NCBI RefSeq assembly: GCF_014651815.1
Contig: NZ_BMXP01000001.1
Coordinates: 337,934 to 401,933 of the forward strand
Length of the DNA stretch: 64,000 nucleotides
Direction: 5' to 3'
From: Alteromonas halophila
GTDB lineage: Bacteria; Pseudomonadota; Gammaproteobacteria; Enterobacterales; Alteromonadaceae
Part shown: positions 1 through 8,869 of the stretch, in pieces
Layout: each line of letters starts with the position of its first letter
Position numbering within the stretch: position 1 is the stretch's first letter
The notes under the pieces: generated by a model
Told to the model about the DNA's origin: nothing
Seen by the model: only the letters and a program-made list of their open reading frames with translations
Databases searched by the model: none
Made by a program: the position numbers and the translations under genes

Positions 1-1135
1 CGATAACGCGTTTTGCTTCCGACAGGTACTTCTCGCGACCTTCAGCGGTATTGGCATAGTAGAATTGCTCGTCTTCGCGCATAAATTCAAAGAACGCAGC
101 CAAATCCCCGTCAAACTCAACCTGCTCCATAATATCGCGCATGGCGTTATGGATACGCTCAACGTTTTCAAGGCCAATCTGGTGCACTTCGTCTGCGGTC
201 AGGTCGGTAGTTGTAAACCAGTTCAGTCGGTTTTGATACCAGGCCTCTGCGTCAGGAAGCCGCCACACACCGTCACCTTCCGGGGTCAGTTCTGCCTGAT
301 GCCTGAGCTCGTCGATAAAGTCATTATACGCGGGTTTTACTGAGGTCAGTAACGCAGCTTTGGCTTCTTCTTTCAGGGCATCTTTCTCAACACTTTCAAT
401 TTCCAGGTTATCGACCTTGTTCTGAAAATCCTTCCAGATGGTGGAAGGGGTGTCACTGGTGTCAAACGGTGCACCTGAAATGACATTCTGTGATGCTTCG
501 ATCATCTGGTCGTAGGACCAGTCTGGCGGAAACACGCCTTTTTCTTCGCGCAATCGCATTTGATCGATAACCTGATCAAACAATGTGTCGACTTTGTCCA
601 GCCGACTGATGTACGCCTGAGCATCGGATTTGTCACTCACACTATGAATGTTGATCAGAAAGCTTGGAACCATGGTGTGCGCCGCACGAAACTGATGAAC
701 GACATAACTGTGGTGGCGGAACTTATCGTTAGCCAGATCACGCTCAATCCCCAGTTTGAACAGCCGCAGACTTAGTTTCTCCTGCTCGCTGAGCTTGTCA
801 GTGTCGAACGTTTCAATGGTTTCCAGGCGGTTTTTTGCCATGGCTATCGCTTTGTCTTTTGACGCTTCGGTCACCTCATCCCATTCACCATAGTTCCATT
901 TAATGCCCAGGTAACTCTGGAACAGGGGCGAGCGTTCAAGATCCTCTTTAAACGTTCGCTCAAAAAATGCGTTAACACGTTCGGACTCTGTGCGGGCTGA
1001 TTGCTCGGATGCTGCCTGTGTCGATGTCTGCTCAGCCTGAGGGGCTGTGGATGAAGCGTTGTCATTGGCAGGTGAGCAGGCCATGACACCCGTCAGCGCC
1101 AGCGCGACCGGGGTAAGTTTCCAAAATGCTTTCAT
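1..1135 (-). CDS. DUF885 family lipoprotein (partial, 3' end outside window)
   Basis: The minus-strand frame opens at ATG 1135 and runs off the window edge, giving about 378 residues. The N-terminus is a lipoprotein signal (MKAFWKLTPVALALTGVMAC) with lipobox VMAC, followed by a Ser/Thr/Gln-rich linker, so the protein is probably anchored in a periplasm-facing membrane. The visible body is helical and charged, with segments such as FFERTFKEDLERSP, YLGIKWNYGEWDE and RLFKLGIERDLAND, which I recognise as the N-terminal part of the DUF885 family. That family is of uncertain function and is often described as metallopeptidase-like. The catalytic part lies beyond the window. It follows the BatD gene on the same strand after about 100 bp, so it may be a separate unit. 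Confidence 0.75.
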   Translation of the reverse strand, partial: MKAFWKLTPVALALTGVMACSPANDNASSTAPQAEQTSTQAASEQSARTESERVNAFFERTFKEDLERSPLFQSYLGIKWNYGEWDEVTEASKDKAIAMAKNRLETIETFDTDKLSEQEKLSLRLFKLGIERDLANDKFRHHSYVVHQFRAAHTMVPSFLINIHSVSDKSDAQAYISRLDKVDTLFDQVIDQMRLREEKGVFPPDWSYDQMIEASQNVISGAPFDTSDTPSTIWKDFQNKVDNLEIESVEKDALKEEAKAALLTSVKPAYNDFIDELRHQAELTPEGDGVWRLPDAEAWYQNRLNWFTTTDLTADEVHQIGLENVERIHNAMRDIMEQVEFDGDLAAFFEFMREDEQFYYANTAEGREKYLSEAKRVI

Positions 1136-1236
1136 TGTGTCTCCTGTTTTTGTGATAGCGCAAGGAACAGACGAGCATGCAGGCACATTCGCCTCTGCCT
1201 TCACAGGTTATCGTTATAGTCCTTATCGCGCGGCTC

Positions 1237-2967
1237 TCAGCCTGGGTAGAGCGGTTGCAACCGGTTTGCCGGTTCATCACCCTGTTTTCCCCAGGCTCGG
1301 CGAGCCTCTTCTATTGCTTTACGCAGCGTTTTAGTGTCAGCCGGCTGCCGCGGCTCTGAGGCTTTACCATAGCGCGTTGCATGTAACTGATCCATGATCG
1401 GCTGCAATATTGCGGTTGCCTGGTAATCTGCCGGGCTGACTGACTGTCCCTCGGGCACCAGTGTTGTCATCCAGCGTGCAAGCGCGGAGGCAATCGCGGC
1501 TGCATCACCTGCTTTGACCGCCTGTTCAAGATTTGCGTAGGCCGCTTTTTCGGTTTCATTGCCGTGAACATGCTGAGGGGCGGTATGCGCGCGCGGTATC
1601 AGGCTGTGTTGCTGGCGGCGATAATAAACAATGGTTGCAACCCAGCCTGCCAGCGCCAGGATCAACACCAGACATAACACCTGAAAGCTGGCATATTGCC
1701 AAACCGGCTTTACCGAAGCCGGTGCACTATCATCGGAGGCAGGAGTGGGCGCAGAGGGCTGGGTCTCAGAACCAGACGGCGACGGGGCAGAAGCCGGTGC
1801 AGGAGCGCCGGTGGCGGCAGCGCTGGCCGGTTCAACGGTGATGGTGCGTGCATCAAGGGTTGCGTATTCGGTTTCTCCGGTAACGATGTTAAACCAGGGG
1901 ATGGTAACTTCCGGCAGTACGTAATCCCCGGCTTTGGTTGGGATAAGCGCCAGTGACTCCTGACGCTGAGCGATAAGGTTATTGTCTTTCTCAACCGTGG
2001 AAGTTGACGCCTGATCCGGGTATTGCTTAAAGCCTGGAGGATAGAAGTTGGGAAACTCTGGCAACTGTTCTTCCACCAGACCCAGAGCGGTTAGTGTAAT
2101 TACCCGTGTGACTGGCTCACCGACCCGGTATTGCTCGCCTTTTGGCCACTCTTCGTCAATACGCACCATTTCGCTGGGTAGCCAGTGCCCGTCAAAATCA
2201 TCAGGAACAGGTTTGACATTAACGACAATGTCCGGACCAATGCGGTTAACCTGCTGGGTGCGGTTGAAAAAGCCAAAACGCTGGCCTGAATTGGCTGCAA
2301 CCACTTCGCCGGTAAACACCGGGCCGCGAATGGTAAATTCGCCGGAAGCCTGCGGCACAATCGCAAAGTTGCGCTCAATGACCTGATAGCGTTTGCCATT
2401 TTTAATATCAGTATACTGTTTGTCTTCGCCTAACTGGCGAATATCGCCATTGGCCATTTCTGGTGCCTGCAGACTGCCTCGCTCTATATTCGTGGCCAGA
2501 TAAAGTTTGGCGGTGTAATAGATTTGCTGCTGCAGGTATACCGAGTCACTGGCAATCTCGGTGGTGACAAAATAATCACGAGCTTCGCCGCCGCTGCTGT
2601 TCTCGACCGGAATGACTTTAACCTCAAAAGAGGACGTCTGTTTACCTTCAATCGTGAAAGACGGGATGGTGAACGTTCCGGTATCCCGGGGAAAGAGTGT
2701 GGTTGTCCAGGTAATCGTCTTGCTGGTGTCGAAATTCACAATGGATGTTTGTGAACTGACCGATGTGCGTCCTACCACAAAATCGCCGAGCAGTGCTGAA
2801 CTATCAAAGGCATCGCGCGGCGCGTCACCTTCTGCGGTAACCGTCAGGCGAATGGCTTCATCCAGCATCACCGGGTTTTTATCGACAGATGCAGATACTG
2901 CCGTCACCTCAGCAAAGGCCGGTGACAGGGTGAGCAGGCTAAGCAATACTAGGATGACAGCTTTCAT
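1237..2967 (-). CDS. batD: BatD family protein (aerotolerance operon)
   Basis: 576 residues. A cleavable signal peptide (MKAVILVLLSLLTLSPAFA) is followed by a long beta-rich periplasmic region with VSASVDKNPVMLDEAIRLTV and GEFTIRGPVFTGEV, typical of the BatD/oxygen-tolerance family. A Pro/Ala/Ser linker (around 395-420) leads to one transmembrane helix (around 425-445) and a cytoplasmic tail. The gene starts one base after the stop of the VWA-TPR gene, so it is translationally coupled. In Bacteroides and spirochaetes Bat proteins are linked to stress or oxygen tolerance, and with MoxR they are thought to form a membrane chaperone-like complex. Family membership is clear; the exact role in this organism is inferred. 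Confidence 0.9.
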   Translation of the reverse strand: MKAVILVLLSLLTLSPAFAEVTAVSASVDKNPVMLDEAIRLTVTAEGDAPRDAFDSSALLGDFVVGRTSVSSQTSIVNFDTSKTITWTTTLFPRDTGTFTIPSFTIEGKQTSSFEVKVIPVENSSGGEARDYFVTTEIASDSVYLQQQIYYTAKLYLATNIERGSLQAPEMANGDIRQLGEDKQYTDIKNGKRYQVIERNFAIVPQASGEFTIRGPVFTGEVVAANSGQRFGFFNRTQQVNRIGPDIVVNVKPVPDDFDGHWLPSEMVRIDEEWPKGEQYRVGEPVTRVITLTALGLVEEQLPEFPNFYPPGFKQYPDQASTSTVEKDNNLIAQRQESLALIPTKAGDYVLPEVTIPWFNIVTGETEYATLDARTITVEPASAAATGAPAPASAPSPSGSETQPSAPTPASDDSAPASVKPVWQYASFQVLCLVLILALAGWVATIVYYRRQQHSLIPRAHTAPQHVHGNETEKAAYANLEQAVKAGDAAAIASALARWMTTLVPEGQSVSPADYQATAILQPIMDQLHATRYGKASEPRQPADTKTLRKAIEEARRAWGKQGDEPANRLQPLYPG

Positions 2968-4950
2968 TTACCAGTCTCTCCGGTTAGCGGGCAACCGCTG
3001 GCGCTGACGTTTTTGCGCCTCCAGTTGCATTTTTCGTTTAAGCAAAAAGGCAGGATCATCGGGAACACGTCGCATCAGGTTCTCCAGTCGTTGCTGAGCT
3101 TCTTTCTCTTCATCCGAGAGTTCGCCCTGGCTCGCGGTTGCAGCGCGCTGTGGATCCTGCGGTGCCTGTTGATCCTCGGCAACGCCCGATTGTGCAGGGT
3201 TATCCTGTTTGTCATCGTCTCTGGCAGGCTGTTCAGGGCTGTCCTCTTGTGATGTGTCGCTCTGGCTTTGTGGTTCCCCTTCATTCTGGGGGCGCCGGTC
3301 ATTTTGTGATGATTGCTCGCCATTCTGGTCCTGACTGATCCCCTGATTATCCGGTTCCTGTGGTGTGTCCGTGTCGCCGGATTGTCCGTCATTGTTGCTG
3401 TTTTCACCGTTCTGGTTGTCGCGCTGACCATTCTGCGGGTTTTGCGGATTTTCACCGTCACGGTTTTGTTGCAGGCTGTTGTCCTGCTGGTTTTGTTGCT
3501 GCTGTTCCTGCTGGTTTTGCTGTTGCTCTTTAAGCTGCTCAAGCAGCGCTTTATTGGCCGCCGCGTCTTTATGATCGGGATCACGAAGTAGCACCTGCTC
3601 ATATTTCTCAATGGCGTCATCAATCTGTCCAAGGTGCGCCAGAGCATTACCCTGATTATACAGGGCAGGTGTTGTATCAAGCTGAGAAAAGGCGTCCAGC
3701 GCCGCCTGATAGTTTTCCGCCTTATAGTGTGCAGCGCCCTGCCAGGCCGGGTGAGTAAAGGTGTTTGCAGCAACCTCATAAGCGTTTTGCTGATAGGCAT
3801 GCAGGCCTTGTTGATTCGCGTTCATAAAGGGTTTTTGCCACCAGGACGGGGGAGAATAGTCCTGCTGAGTTGCCGAGGCCGGCGCGGTCTGCTGCTGTGC
3901 CACAGCCGGAGCGGGCGAGAAGGGCACTAAGCTAAGACACAAAAATGCAAACAGCAGGCCGCGGCGAAATCCGTAAGCCGCCAGCGGTAACAACAGCACC
4001 ACAAGATATGGGCCAGCCTCACGCCAGGCATCGCCCTGCAGCGATGGGTTATCGTCTGAGTCAGTCTCGCGCTGAGTAAGATCCAGTGCGCTAAGACGTT
4101 TAATATCGCTGTCATCGGCTTTCAGGGTTGCAAATTCACCATTACCAGTGCGGCTTATCTGCCTAAGCTGGTCGGCTTGCATACGCGGAATCACAATACT
4201 GCCGCTGGCGTCTTTAAGCAGCTCACCGTCAAGCTGCCGGATAGGGGCACCATCTTCTGTCCCCACGCCCAGAATGTTGACGGTAAAAGGTCTGTCCCCA
4301 ATGAAATTTTTCAGTTCGCTTATCTGTGAGACTTCGATACCGTCGGTGATCCAGTAAATATCGCCGCGCTGATAGCCGGCATTGGTCAGTAGATCATAGG
4401 CGGTCTGAAACCCAAGTAATGGATCACTGCCGGCAACCGGCATGATTTCAGGCCGAAGTGACGGCAGCAGCGTCGTGATATTGCTGACATCTTCGGTCAA
4501 TGGACTGATCACAAAAGCATCACCCGCGTAGGCGACCAGGCCGGTTTCACCTTCTCCCAGCGCATTGACCAGATCGATCGCTTTGTATTTCGCGCGGGTA
4601 AGGCGATCCGGTGTCACATCGGTTGCCCGCATCGACAGTGACATATCAATCAGTACCACATGCCCGCGGTTGAGCTGAAAGACAGGTTGAGGCAAGCGCT
4701 CCCAGGTGGGGCCGGCCAGCGCAATCACTGCAACCATCCATCCTGCCGCGAGCAGACCATAAGGCGGGCGCGACTGCTTCAGAGTATGGCCACTGACCAT
4801 ATGTTTATACAGGTGAGCAGGGATCACCTGCTGCCAGCCAGAATGGCGGCGTTTCATGTAAACAAGCAAAAGCAGCAAGGCTGCCAGTGGCAACAGCGCC
4901 AGCAACCACTCAGGTCGCAGAAAGTGAAAGTGTTCGAGTGCCGCACTCAT
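2968..4950 (-). CDS. VWA domain and TPR protein (BatB/BatC-like fusion)
   Basis: 660 residues. Two N-terminal membrane helices (about 15-31 and 62-80) flank the start of a von Willebrand A domain whose MIDAS motif is DMSLS (VVLIDMSLSMRATD, about residue 100). A further membrane segment lies near 310-345. TPR repeats follow (AHYKAENYQAALDAF, LYNQGNALAHLGQIDDAIEKY, about 405-465). The last 180 residues are extremely Gln/Asn/Asp/Glu-rich low-complexity sequence ending in a basic tail. This is the BatB (VWA) and BatC (TPR) combination in one polypeptide. Its start overlaps the end of the upstream VWA gene by 4 bp. It probably pairs with the BatA-like protein as a membrane-anchored metal-binding partner of MoxR. 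Confidence 0.9.
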   Translation of the reverse strand: MSAALEHFHFLRPEWLLALLPLAALLLLLVYMKRRHSGWQQVIPAHLYKHMVSGHTLKQSRPPYGLLAAGWMVAVIALAGPTWERLPQPVFQLNRGHVVLIDMSLSMRATDVTPDRLTRAKYKAIDLVNALGEGETGLVAYAGDAFVISPLTEDVSNITTLLPSLRPEIMPVAGSDPLLGFQTAYDLLTNAGYQRGDIYWITDGIEVSQISELKNFIGDRPFTVNILGVGTEDGAPIRQLDGELLKDASGSIVIPRMQADQLRQISRTGNGEFATLKADDSDIKRLSALDLTQRETDSDDNPSLQGDAWREAGPYLVVLLLPLAAYGFRRGLLFAFLCLSLVPFSPAPAVAQQQTAPASATQQDYSPPSWWQKPFMNANQQGLHAYQQNAYEVAANTFTHPAWQGAAHYKAENYQAALDAFSQLDTTPALYNQGNALAHLGQIDDAIEKYEQVLLRDPDHKDAAANKALLEQLKEQQQNQQEQQQQNQQDNSLQQNRDGENPQNPQNGQRDNQNGENSNNDGQSGDTDTPQEPDNQGISQDQNGEQSSQNDRRPQNEGEPQSQSDTSQEDSPEQPARDDDKQDNPAQSGVAEDQQAPQDPQRAATASQGELSDEEKEAQQRLENLMRRVPDDPAFLLKRKMQLEAQKRQRQRLPANRRDW

Positions 4951-5984
4951 GGCTGTCCTCCTGAGGCCATACCGCGGCGCGACGAAACCTGACGAAACAG
5001 TTGCGCCAGCATCGGCAGCAGGGCGAGCAGTACGCTAAGTCCCAGTGCCAGCGATAACGGGTAGTAAAATAAAGCAGACAGCGGACGCATCTTGCGACTT
5101 TCTCCCTCGATCGGCTCCAGTTCATCTAATTTTGTATAAATCGCATCCAGTTCCTGGGCATCCCGTGCCCGGAAATACTGACCGCCAGTGGCTGTGGCAA
5201 TATCAGTCAGCATGTCTTCATCAAGCTCCTGAGACGGGTTGATGCGACGGCTACCGAATAAACTGTTCACGACCATCTGATCAGCACCGACCCCAATGGT
5301 GTAAATGGTCACATCTTTGCTGACCGCGAGCTCTTTGGCTTGTTCCGGCGTGATATTGCCAGCGGTATTCTGGCCGTCGGTGAGCAGGATTAGTACGTTG
5401 TTCGAGTCTTCTTCCTCATCAAAGCGTTTGACCGCCAGGCCGATAGCATCGCCAATGGCAGTGCGCTCGCCAACCAGGCCAATCACAGTTTCATCCAGCA
5501 AAGTGGCCACCGTATCCCGGTCAAACGTCAGCGGGGCCTGCACGTAAGCAGTATCGGCGAACAGTATAAGCCCCAGACGGTCGCCGACACGCCGCTTAAT
5601 AAAGTCGTAAAGTACATGCTTGGTCATGGTCAGTCGGTTGACGCTGCGGCCATTTACCTGCATATCATCAATTTTCATGCTGCCGGACAAATCTACCGCC
5701 AGCATCATTTCTCTGGCTTCATTGGGAATACTGACCGACTCGCCCAGCCACTGCGGACGTGCAGCAGCAACAACCAGACACAGCCATATCAGCCAGATGA
5801 GTCCGGCGCGCCCACGCTGCCGGGCTATGCCAGGCGCGGGTTCCTGCTGCGTTGGGTTAAGTCCCGGGACCCGCAGTGCGGCGCCGCGTTGTGCCTGCCT
5901 TGCCGGTAACAGGCGTACAAGCAGCGGTAACGGAAGTGCAAAAAGCAGGTACCACCAGGCAAATTCAAACATGTTCTGCCTCAC
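4947..5984 (-). CDS. VWA domain membrane protein (BatA-like)
   Basis: 345 residues. N-terminal membrane helices (FEFAWWYLLFALPLPLLVRLL, then LIWLIWLCLVVAAARP about 60-75) precede a VWA domain with an intact MIDAS, DLSGS (MMLAVDLSGSMKIDD, about 90-105), and the matching LLTDGQNTAG strand. A C-terminal helix (ALFYYPLSLALGLSVLLALLP) closes the protein. This is the typical aerotolerance BatA architecture. The 3' end overlaps the downstream VWA-TPR gene by 4 bp, and the 5' end overlaps the DUF4381 gene by 20 bp, consistent with one operon. Confidence 0.92.
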   Translation of the reverse strand: MRQNMFEFAWWYLLFALPLPLLVRLLPARQAQRGAALRVPGLNPTQQEPAPGIARQRGRAGLIWLIWLCLVVAAARPQWLGESVSIPNEAREMMLAVDLSGSMKIDDMQVNGRSVNRLTMTKHVLYDFIKRRVGDRLGLILFADTAYVQAPLTFDRDTVATLLDETVIGLVGERTAIGDAIGLAVKRFDEEEDSNNVLILLTDGQNTAGNITPEQAKELAVSKDVTIYTIGVGADQMVVNSLFGSRRINPSQELDEDMLTDIATATGGQYFRARDAQELDAIYTKLDELEPIEGESRKMRPLSALFYYPLSLALGLSVLLALLPMLAQLFRQVSSRRGMASGGQP

Positions 5985-6489
5985 TACCTGACTGAATGTC
6001 GGCTGGCTGCGCGTTTAGCTTTGCGTGTTTTAGCCAGAGTACACAAGCAGAATGACAGGTGTCGAAATCTGCTGGTTGGGTACCTGACTGGTATTGCAGA
6101 GCGGTCAGCCGGTTAAGCCCTGTATCCACGCGTTGCCGGAAGCGGGGGGGCAGGGTGGCTGTCAAAAACGCGAGCCACTGCGGCCCGTAGAGTGACGCAA
6201 CCGATCGCGTATCAAAATAGGTCAGCGCCGTTCGCTTGAGTAAAGTATTAAGGCGGGACGGCCAGTCCGGCTCTGTTGCTGTGATTTGCATGACCTGCAC
6301 GAGCGCTTGTCGCCGCGCCCGGTTAAACTGGTACTGACGGTAAAGTTTAACGATCAGGTACCCCAGAAACAGGGTAGTAATAGCTATCAGCACCCACCAG
6401 CCCCAGGCCAGCGGCCAGGCAGACACATCGGCAGGTGCATGAATTCCGGCAAGGTTTGCCAGCGGGTCCGGCCCGTTCGCAGACTGCAT
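5965..6489 (-). CDS. DUF4381 domain membrane protein
   Basis: 174 residues with one strong transmembrane helix near the N-terminus (WGWWVLIAITTLFLGYLIVKLY, about 27-49). A cytoplasmic part with RRQALVQVMQITATEPDWPSRLNTLLKRTALTYFDTRSVASLYG follows. The N-terminal PLANLAGIHAPADVSAWPLAWGWW arrangement is characteristic of DUF4381 proteins, which regularly lie between the DUF58 and VWA genes of MoxR-type operons. The start codon coincides with the end of the DUF58 gene (shared base 6489). Biochemical function is unknown; membership of the complex is inferred from conserved context. Confidence 0.85.
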   Translation of the reverse strand: MQSANGPDPLANLAGIHAPADVSAWPLAWGWWVLIAITTLFLGYLIVKLYRQYQFNRARRQALVQVMQITATEPDWPSRLNTLLKRTALTYFDTRSVASLYGPQWLAFLTATLPPRFRQRVDTGLNRLTALQYQSGTQPADFDTCHSACVLWLKHAKLNAQPADIQSGSEAEHV

Positions 6490-7448
6490 CAGCGTGGCCT
6501 CCTCATCGTCTGAATCTGGTCCTCAAGGGCGCTGCCAGCACTGATGCTATGCAGACGAATACCATTTTGCTCCAGCGTTTGCTGGATTTCTGCATGTTGT
6601 GCCTGCCGCCACTGGGTATAACGCTGCTGCTCGGTGCTGTCACCTAGCAACCAGGTTTGTTCTTCTGTTCCGTCGGTCACCGAGACTTGCTGCGCTGCGC
6701 TTGCCTGTGGCAGCGCATGCTCCATCGGATCGCTAATCAGCACGGCCCGTACCTCACAATGCCGGGCCAACTGACTGATGTGCTGGCGGGCTGTCTCATT
6801 GACATGCTCAAAATCAGAGATCAGATAAACCAGGCTGCCAGGACGAGCCAGCCGACGTGCCCGCGCGCAGGCATCGGCAAAGGCCTGATAGGCGTGGCTC
6901 GCATGCTGGGTCGTTTCTGCTGAGGCGCTGTGCATTGCAATTAACTCATGGCATATCCCCAGAACTGCGCGTTTTCGGGCCTGTGGCCGACATTCGCGGT
7001 GGCGTATTGAACCAAACAATAATGCCCCGATTTTGTCACCACGCGCCGCGGCAGACCAGCTGATCAGTGAGGCGGTATGTGCAGCCTGAACGGCTTTGGT
7101 TAATAACTGCGTACCAAAGTGCATCGAGGCTGAAAAATCGCACAATAAAAACACCGGGCGCTCACGCTCTTCGCGATAAATCTTGGTATGGGTCTTACCG
7201 GTGCGCGCGGTCACACGCCAGTCAATGGCGCGGATATCGTCCCCGGGCTGATAATGTCTGGCCTCATCAAACTCCATACCGCGACCTTTATGCTTGGTCA
7301 GGTAGCTGCCAGCCAGGCGTGCCTGGGGCCGTCGTGATGGCGTCAGATCAATCAGCCGCGCAAGTTGCTGATAGCGCACCAGTTCTGCCACCGACAGGGT
7401 AACCCCGTCGCTATTTAGCCGCGCGAGTTGTTGAGCAATATCCTGCAT
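6489..7448 (-). CDS. DUF58 domain protein (MoxR-associated, VWA-like)
   Basis: 319 residues, no membrane segment. The DUF58 signature is clear in RHYQPGDDIRAIDWRVTART and the following ERPVFLLCDFSASMHFG, which contains a VWA-like DxSxS site. It lies directly downstream of the MoxR ATPase (9 bp gap) and overlaps the DUF4381 gene. DUF58 proteins are recurrent partners of MoxR AAA+ ATPases and are thought to link the ATPase to the VWA membrane components. The role is inferred from family and operon position. Confidence 0.9.
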   Translation of the reverse strand: MQDIAQQLARLNSDGVTLSVAELVRYQQLARLIDLTPSRRPQARLAGSYLTKHKGRGMEFDEARHYQPGDDIRAIDWRVTARTGKTHTKIYREERERPVFLLCDFSASMHFGTQLLTKAVQAAHTASLISWSAAARGDKIGALLFGSIRHRECRPQARKRAVLGICHELIAMHSASAETTQHASHAYQAFADACARARRLARPGSLVYLISDFEHVNETARQHISQLARHCEVRAVLISDPMEHALPQASAAQQVSVTDGTEEQTWLLGDSTEQQRYTQWRQAQHAEIQQTLEQNGIRLHSISAGSALEDQIQTMRRPR

Positions 7449-7457
7449 AATGGCAAC

Positions 7458-8414
7458 TTAAGGAACGGCGACGGCAGCGACAATCGTATCCAGTACTTCG
7501 TTTACAGAAATCCCTTCCGCCTCGGCCTGATAGGACAAAATGATACGGTGCCGCAACACATTGTGCATGACAGCCTGAATATCGTCCGGGCCAACAAAGT
7601 CACGACCCGACAGCCAGGCGTGTGCCCGTGCACAGCGATCGAGGCTGATGGTGGCTCGCGGGCTGGCACCAAATTCGATCCAGTTTGCCATTTTTTCATC
7701 AAAGCGTGCTGGTGTGCGGGTAGCCATGACCAGTTGTACCAGGTAGTGCTCCAGTTCGGGTGCCATATGCAGCGACAGGGCAGACTGGCGGGCCATAAAG
7801 ATATCACGTTGGGAGAGCTGCGGTGGTGTCACAGGATCACCAGCCAGGGCTTCATCGCGGGTCAGGCGCAGGATTTCAAGTTCTGTTTCAGCGCCGGGAT
7901 ACTGAATTTCAACATGCATTAAAAACCGGTCGAGCTGGGCCTCAGGTAACGGGTACGTGCCTTCCTGCTCAAGCGGGTTCTGGGTTGCCATTACCATAAA
8001 CAAATGGGGCAGATCGTAGGTTTTATTGCCGACTGTTATCTGCCGTTCCGCCATCGCCTCAAGCAATGCAGACTGTACCTTGGCCGGTGCCCGGTTAATT
8101 TCATCAGCCAGTACCAGGTTATGAAACAGAGGCCCCTGCTGAAAAACAAACTCGCCGGTCTCAGGCCGATAGATATCGGTGCCGGTCAAATCGGCCGGCA
8201 ACAGGTCGGGGGTAAACTGTACACGGTGAAAATCGCCGTCAAGGCCATTGGCCAGTGCATTAATGGCCCGGGTTTTTGCAAGTCCGGGCGGACCTTCTAC
8301 GAGTAAATGTCCGTCGGCCAGCAGCGCGATAAGTAACCGTTTAGTCAGGGCGTGCTGACCAATAATCTGTGAATCAAGGTACCGTTGCAGTTGCTGAAAT
8401 TGCTCTGCTGCCAT
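7458..8414 (-). CDS. MoxR family AAA+ ATPase
   Basis: 318 residues with the full AAA_3/MoxR set: Walker A GPPGLAKT (about 41-48), FTPDLLPADLTGT, Walker B LVLADEINRAPAK, sensor 1 MATQNPLEQEGTYPLPEAQLDRF and the C-terminal lid with GASPRATISL. It is the first gene of the six-gene aerotolerance operon running to 1237. MoxR ATPases act as chaperones that mature or insert metal cofactors, here probably with the two VWA proteins. The 455-bp region upstream separates it from the divergent fadIJ operon. Confidence 0.95.
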   Translation of the reverse strand: MAAEQFQQLQRYLDSQIIGQHALTKRLLIALLADGHLLVEGPPGLAKTRAINALANGLDGDFHRVQFTPDLLPADLTGTDIYRPETGEFVFQQGPLFHNLVLADEINRAPAKVQSALLEAMAERQITVGNKTYDLPHLFMVMATQNPLEQEGTYPLPEAQLDRFLMHVEIQYPGAETELEILRLTRDEALAGDPVTPPQLSQRDIFMARQSALSLHMAPELEHYLVQLVMATRTPARFDEKMANWIEFGASPRATISLDRCARAHAWLSGRDFVGPDDIQAVMHNVLRHRIILSYQAEAEGISVNEVLDTIVAAVAVP

Positions 8415-8606
8415 AACTGTTACATCCCGTTACGTTGTTATTCTTTGTTTATAGCGTGACTGAGCGCGTTGTCAGACATATGTATAGTCTGCCCCTTATG
8501 GGGGATGACTGACGTCACGACACTGTTCACGTACGCATTAGTGACTGTTAAAAGCATATATGGTTCAACCACAGAGATATCAAGTCGATAAATTAGCAGA
8601 AATTTT

Positions 8607-8640
8607 CGTTGAGCAACGATAGACTTAGTCGCATCTTCTT
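8607..8640 (-). repeat. Remnant of the MITE-like repeat end
   Basis: On the minus strand this reads GATGCGACTAAGTCTATCG followed by TTGCTCAACG. It matches the terminal sequence of the element at 28418-28688 (GATGCGAATAAGTCTATC then CACTCAGCG on its right end, read inward) with few differences. Similarity stops after about 35 bp, so this is a solo end or decayed copy. Confidence 0.5.
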
Positions 8641-8827
8641 TTGTGTCACACCGCATACAAAAAATGATCTCTGCTATGCTAAGGATAAATTTATCGCATC
8701 TTCCCATAGCATTGCCGTACCCGGTCTATTGCCCTTACCGGGCAATCTCTTCACCGTAATTCGCGTATACGTAAAAAACGTCGGGTATTTGCTATTTTGT
8801 TCATTGTTTGTAAAAATCATTCGCAAA

Positions 8828-8844
8828 TACAGGTCAGACCACTT
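8828..8844. promoter_or_regulatory. FadR-like operator upstream of fadI
   Basis: TACAGGTCAGACCACTT matches the recalled gammaproteobacterial FadR consensus (AACTGGTCNGACCAGTT) at 14 of 16 specified positions, including the GGTC/GACC core (8832-8840). It lies 25 bp upstream of the fadI ATG, where a bound repressor would block transcription or early elongation. It implies repression of beta-oxidation relieved by long-chain acyl-CoA. No fadR gene lies in the window. Confidence 0.6.
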
Positions 8845-8869
8845 CGTGTGGCAAATATTTAGGTGCATT

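Larger units (their letters stand above)
8415..8869. other. Divergent intergenic region between MoxR operon and fadIJ
   Basis: 455 bp with no convincing coding sequence. An in-frame upward extension of fadI exists but lacks homologous sequence, and the ATG at 8870 gives the usual FadI length. The region holds a repeat remnant (8607-8640) related to the element at 28.4 kb, a weaker similar match at 8684-8705, and a FadR-like operator at 8828-8844. Confidence 0.6.

Noticed and set aside
3075..3800. 241-codon antisense-frame ORF within the VWA-TPR gene
   Set aside because: It is a shadow of the Gln/Asn-rich low-complexity coding region.
8609..8869. 87-codon upstream extension of the fadI frame
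   Set aside because: FadI starts at ATG 8870 with the family length of 436 residues; the extension is unrelated, crosses the FadR-like site and includes a repeat remnant.
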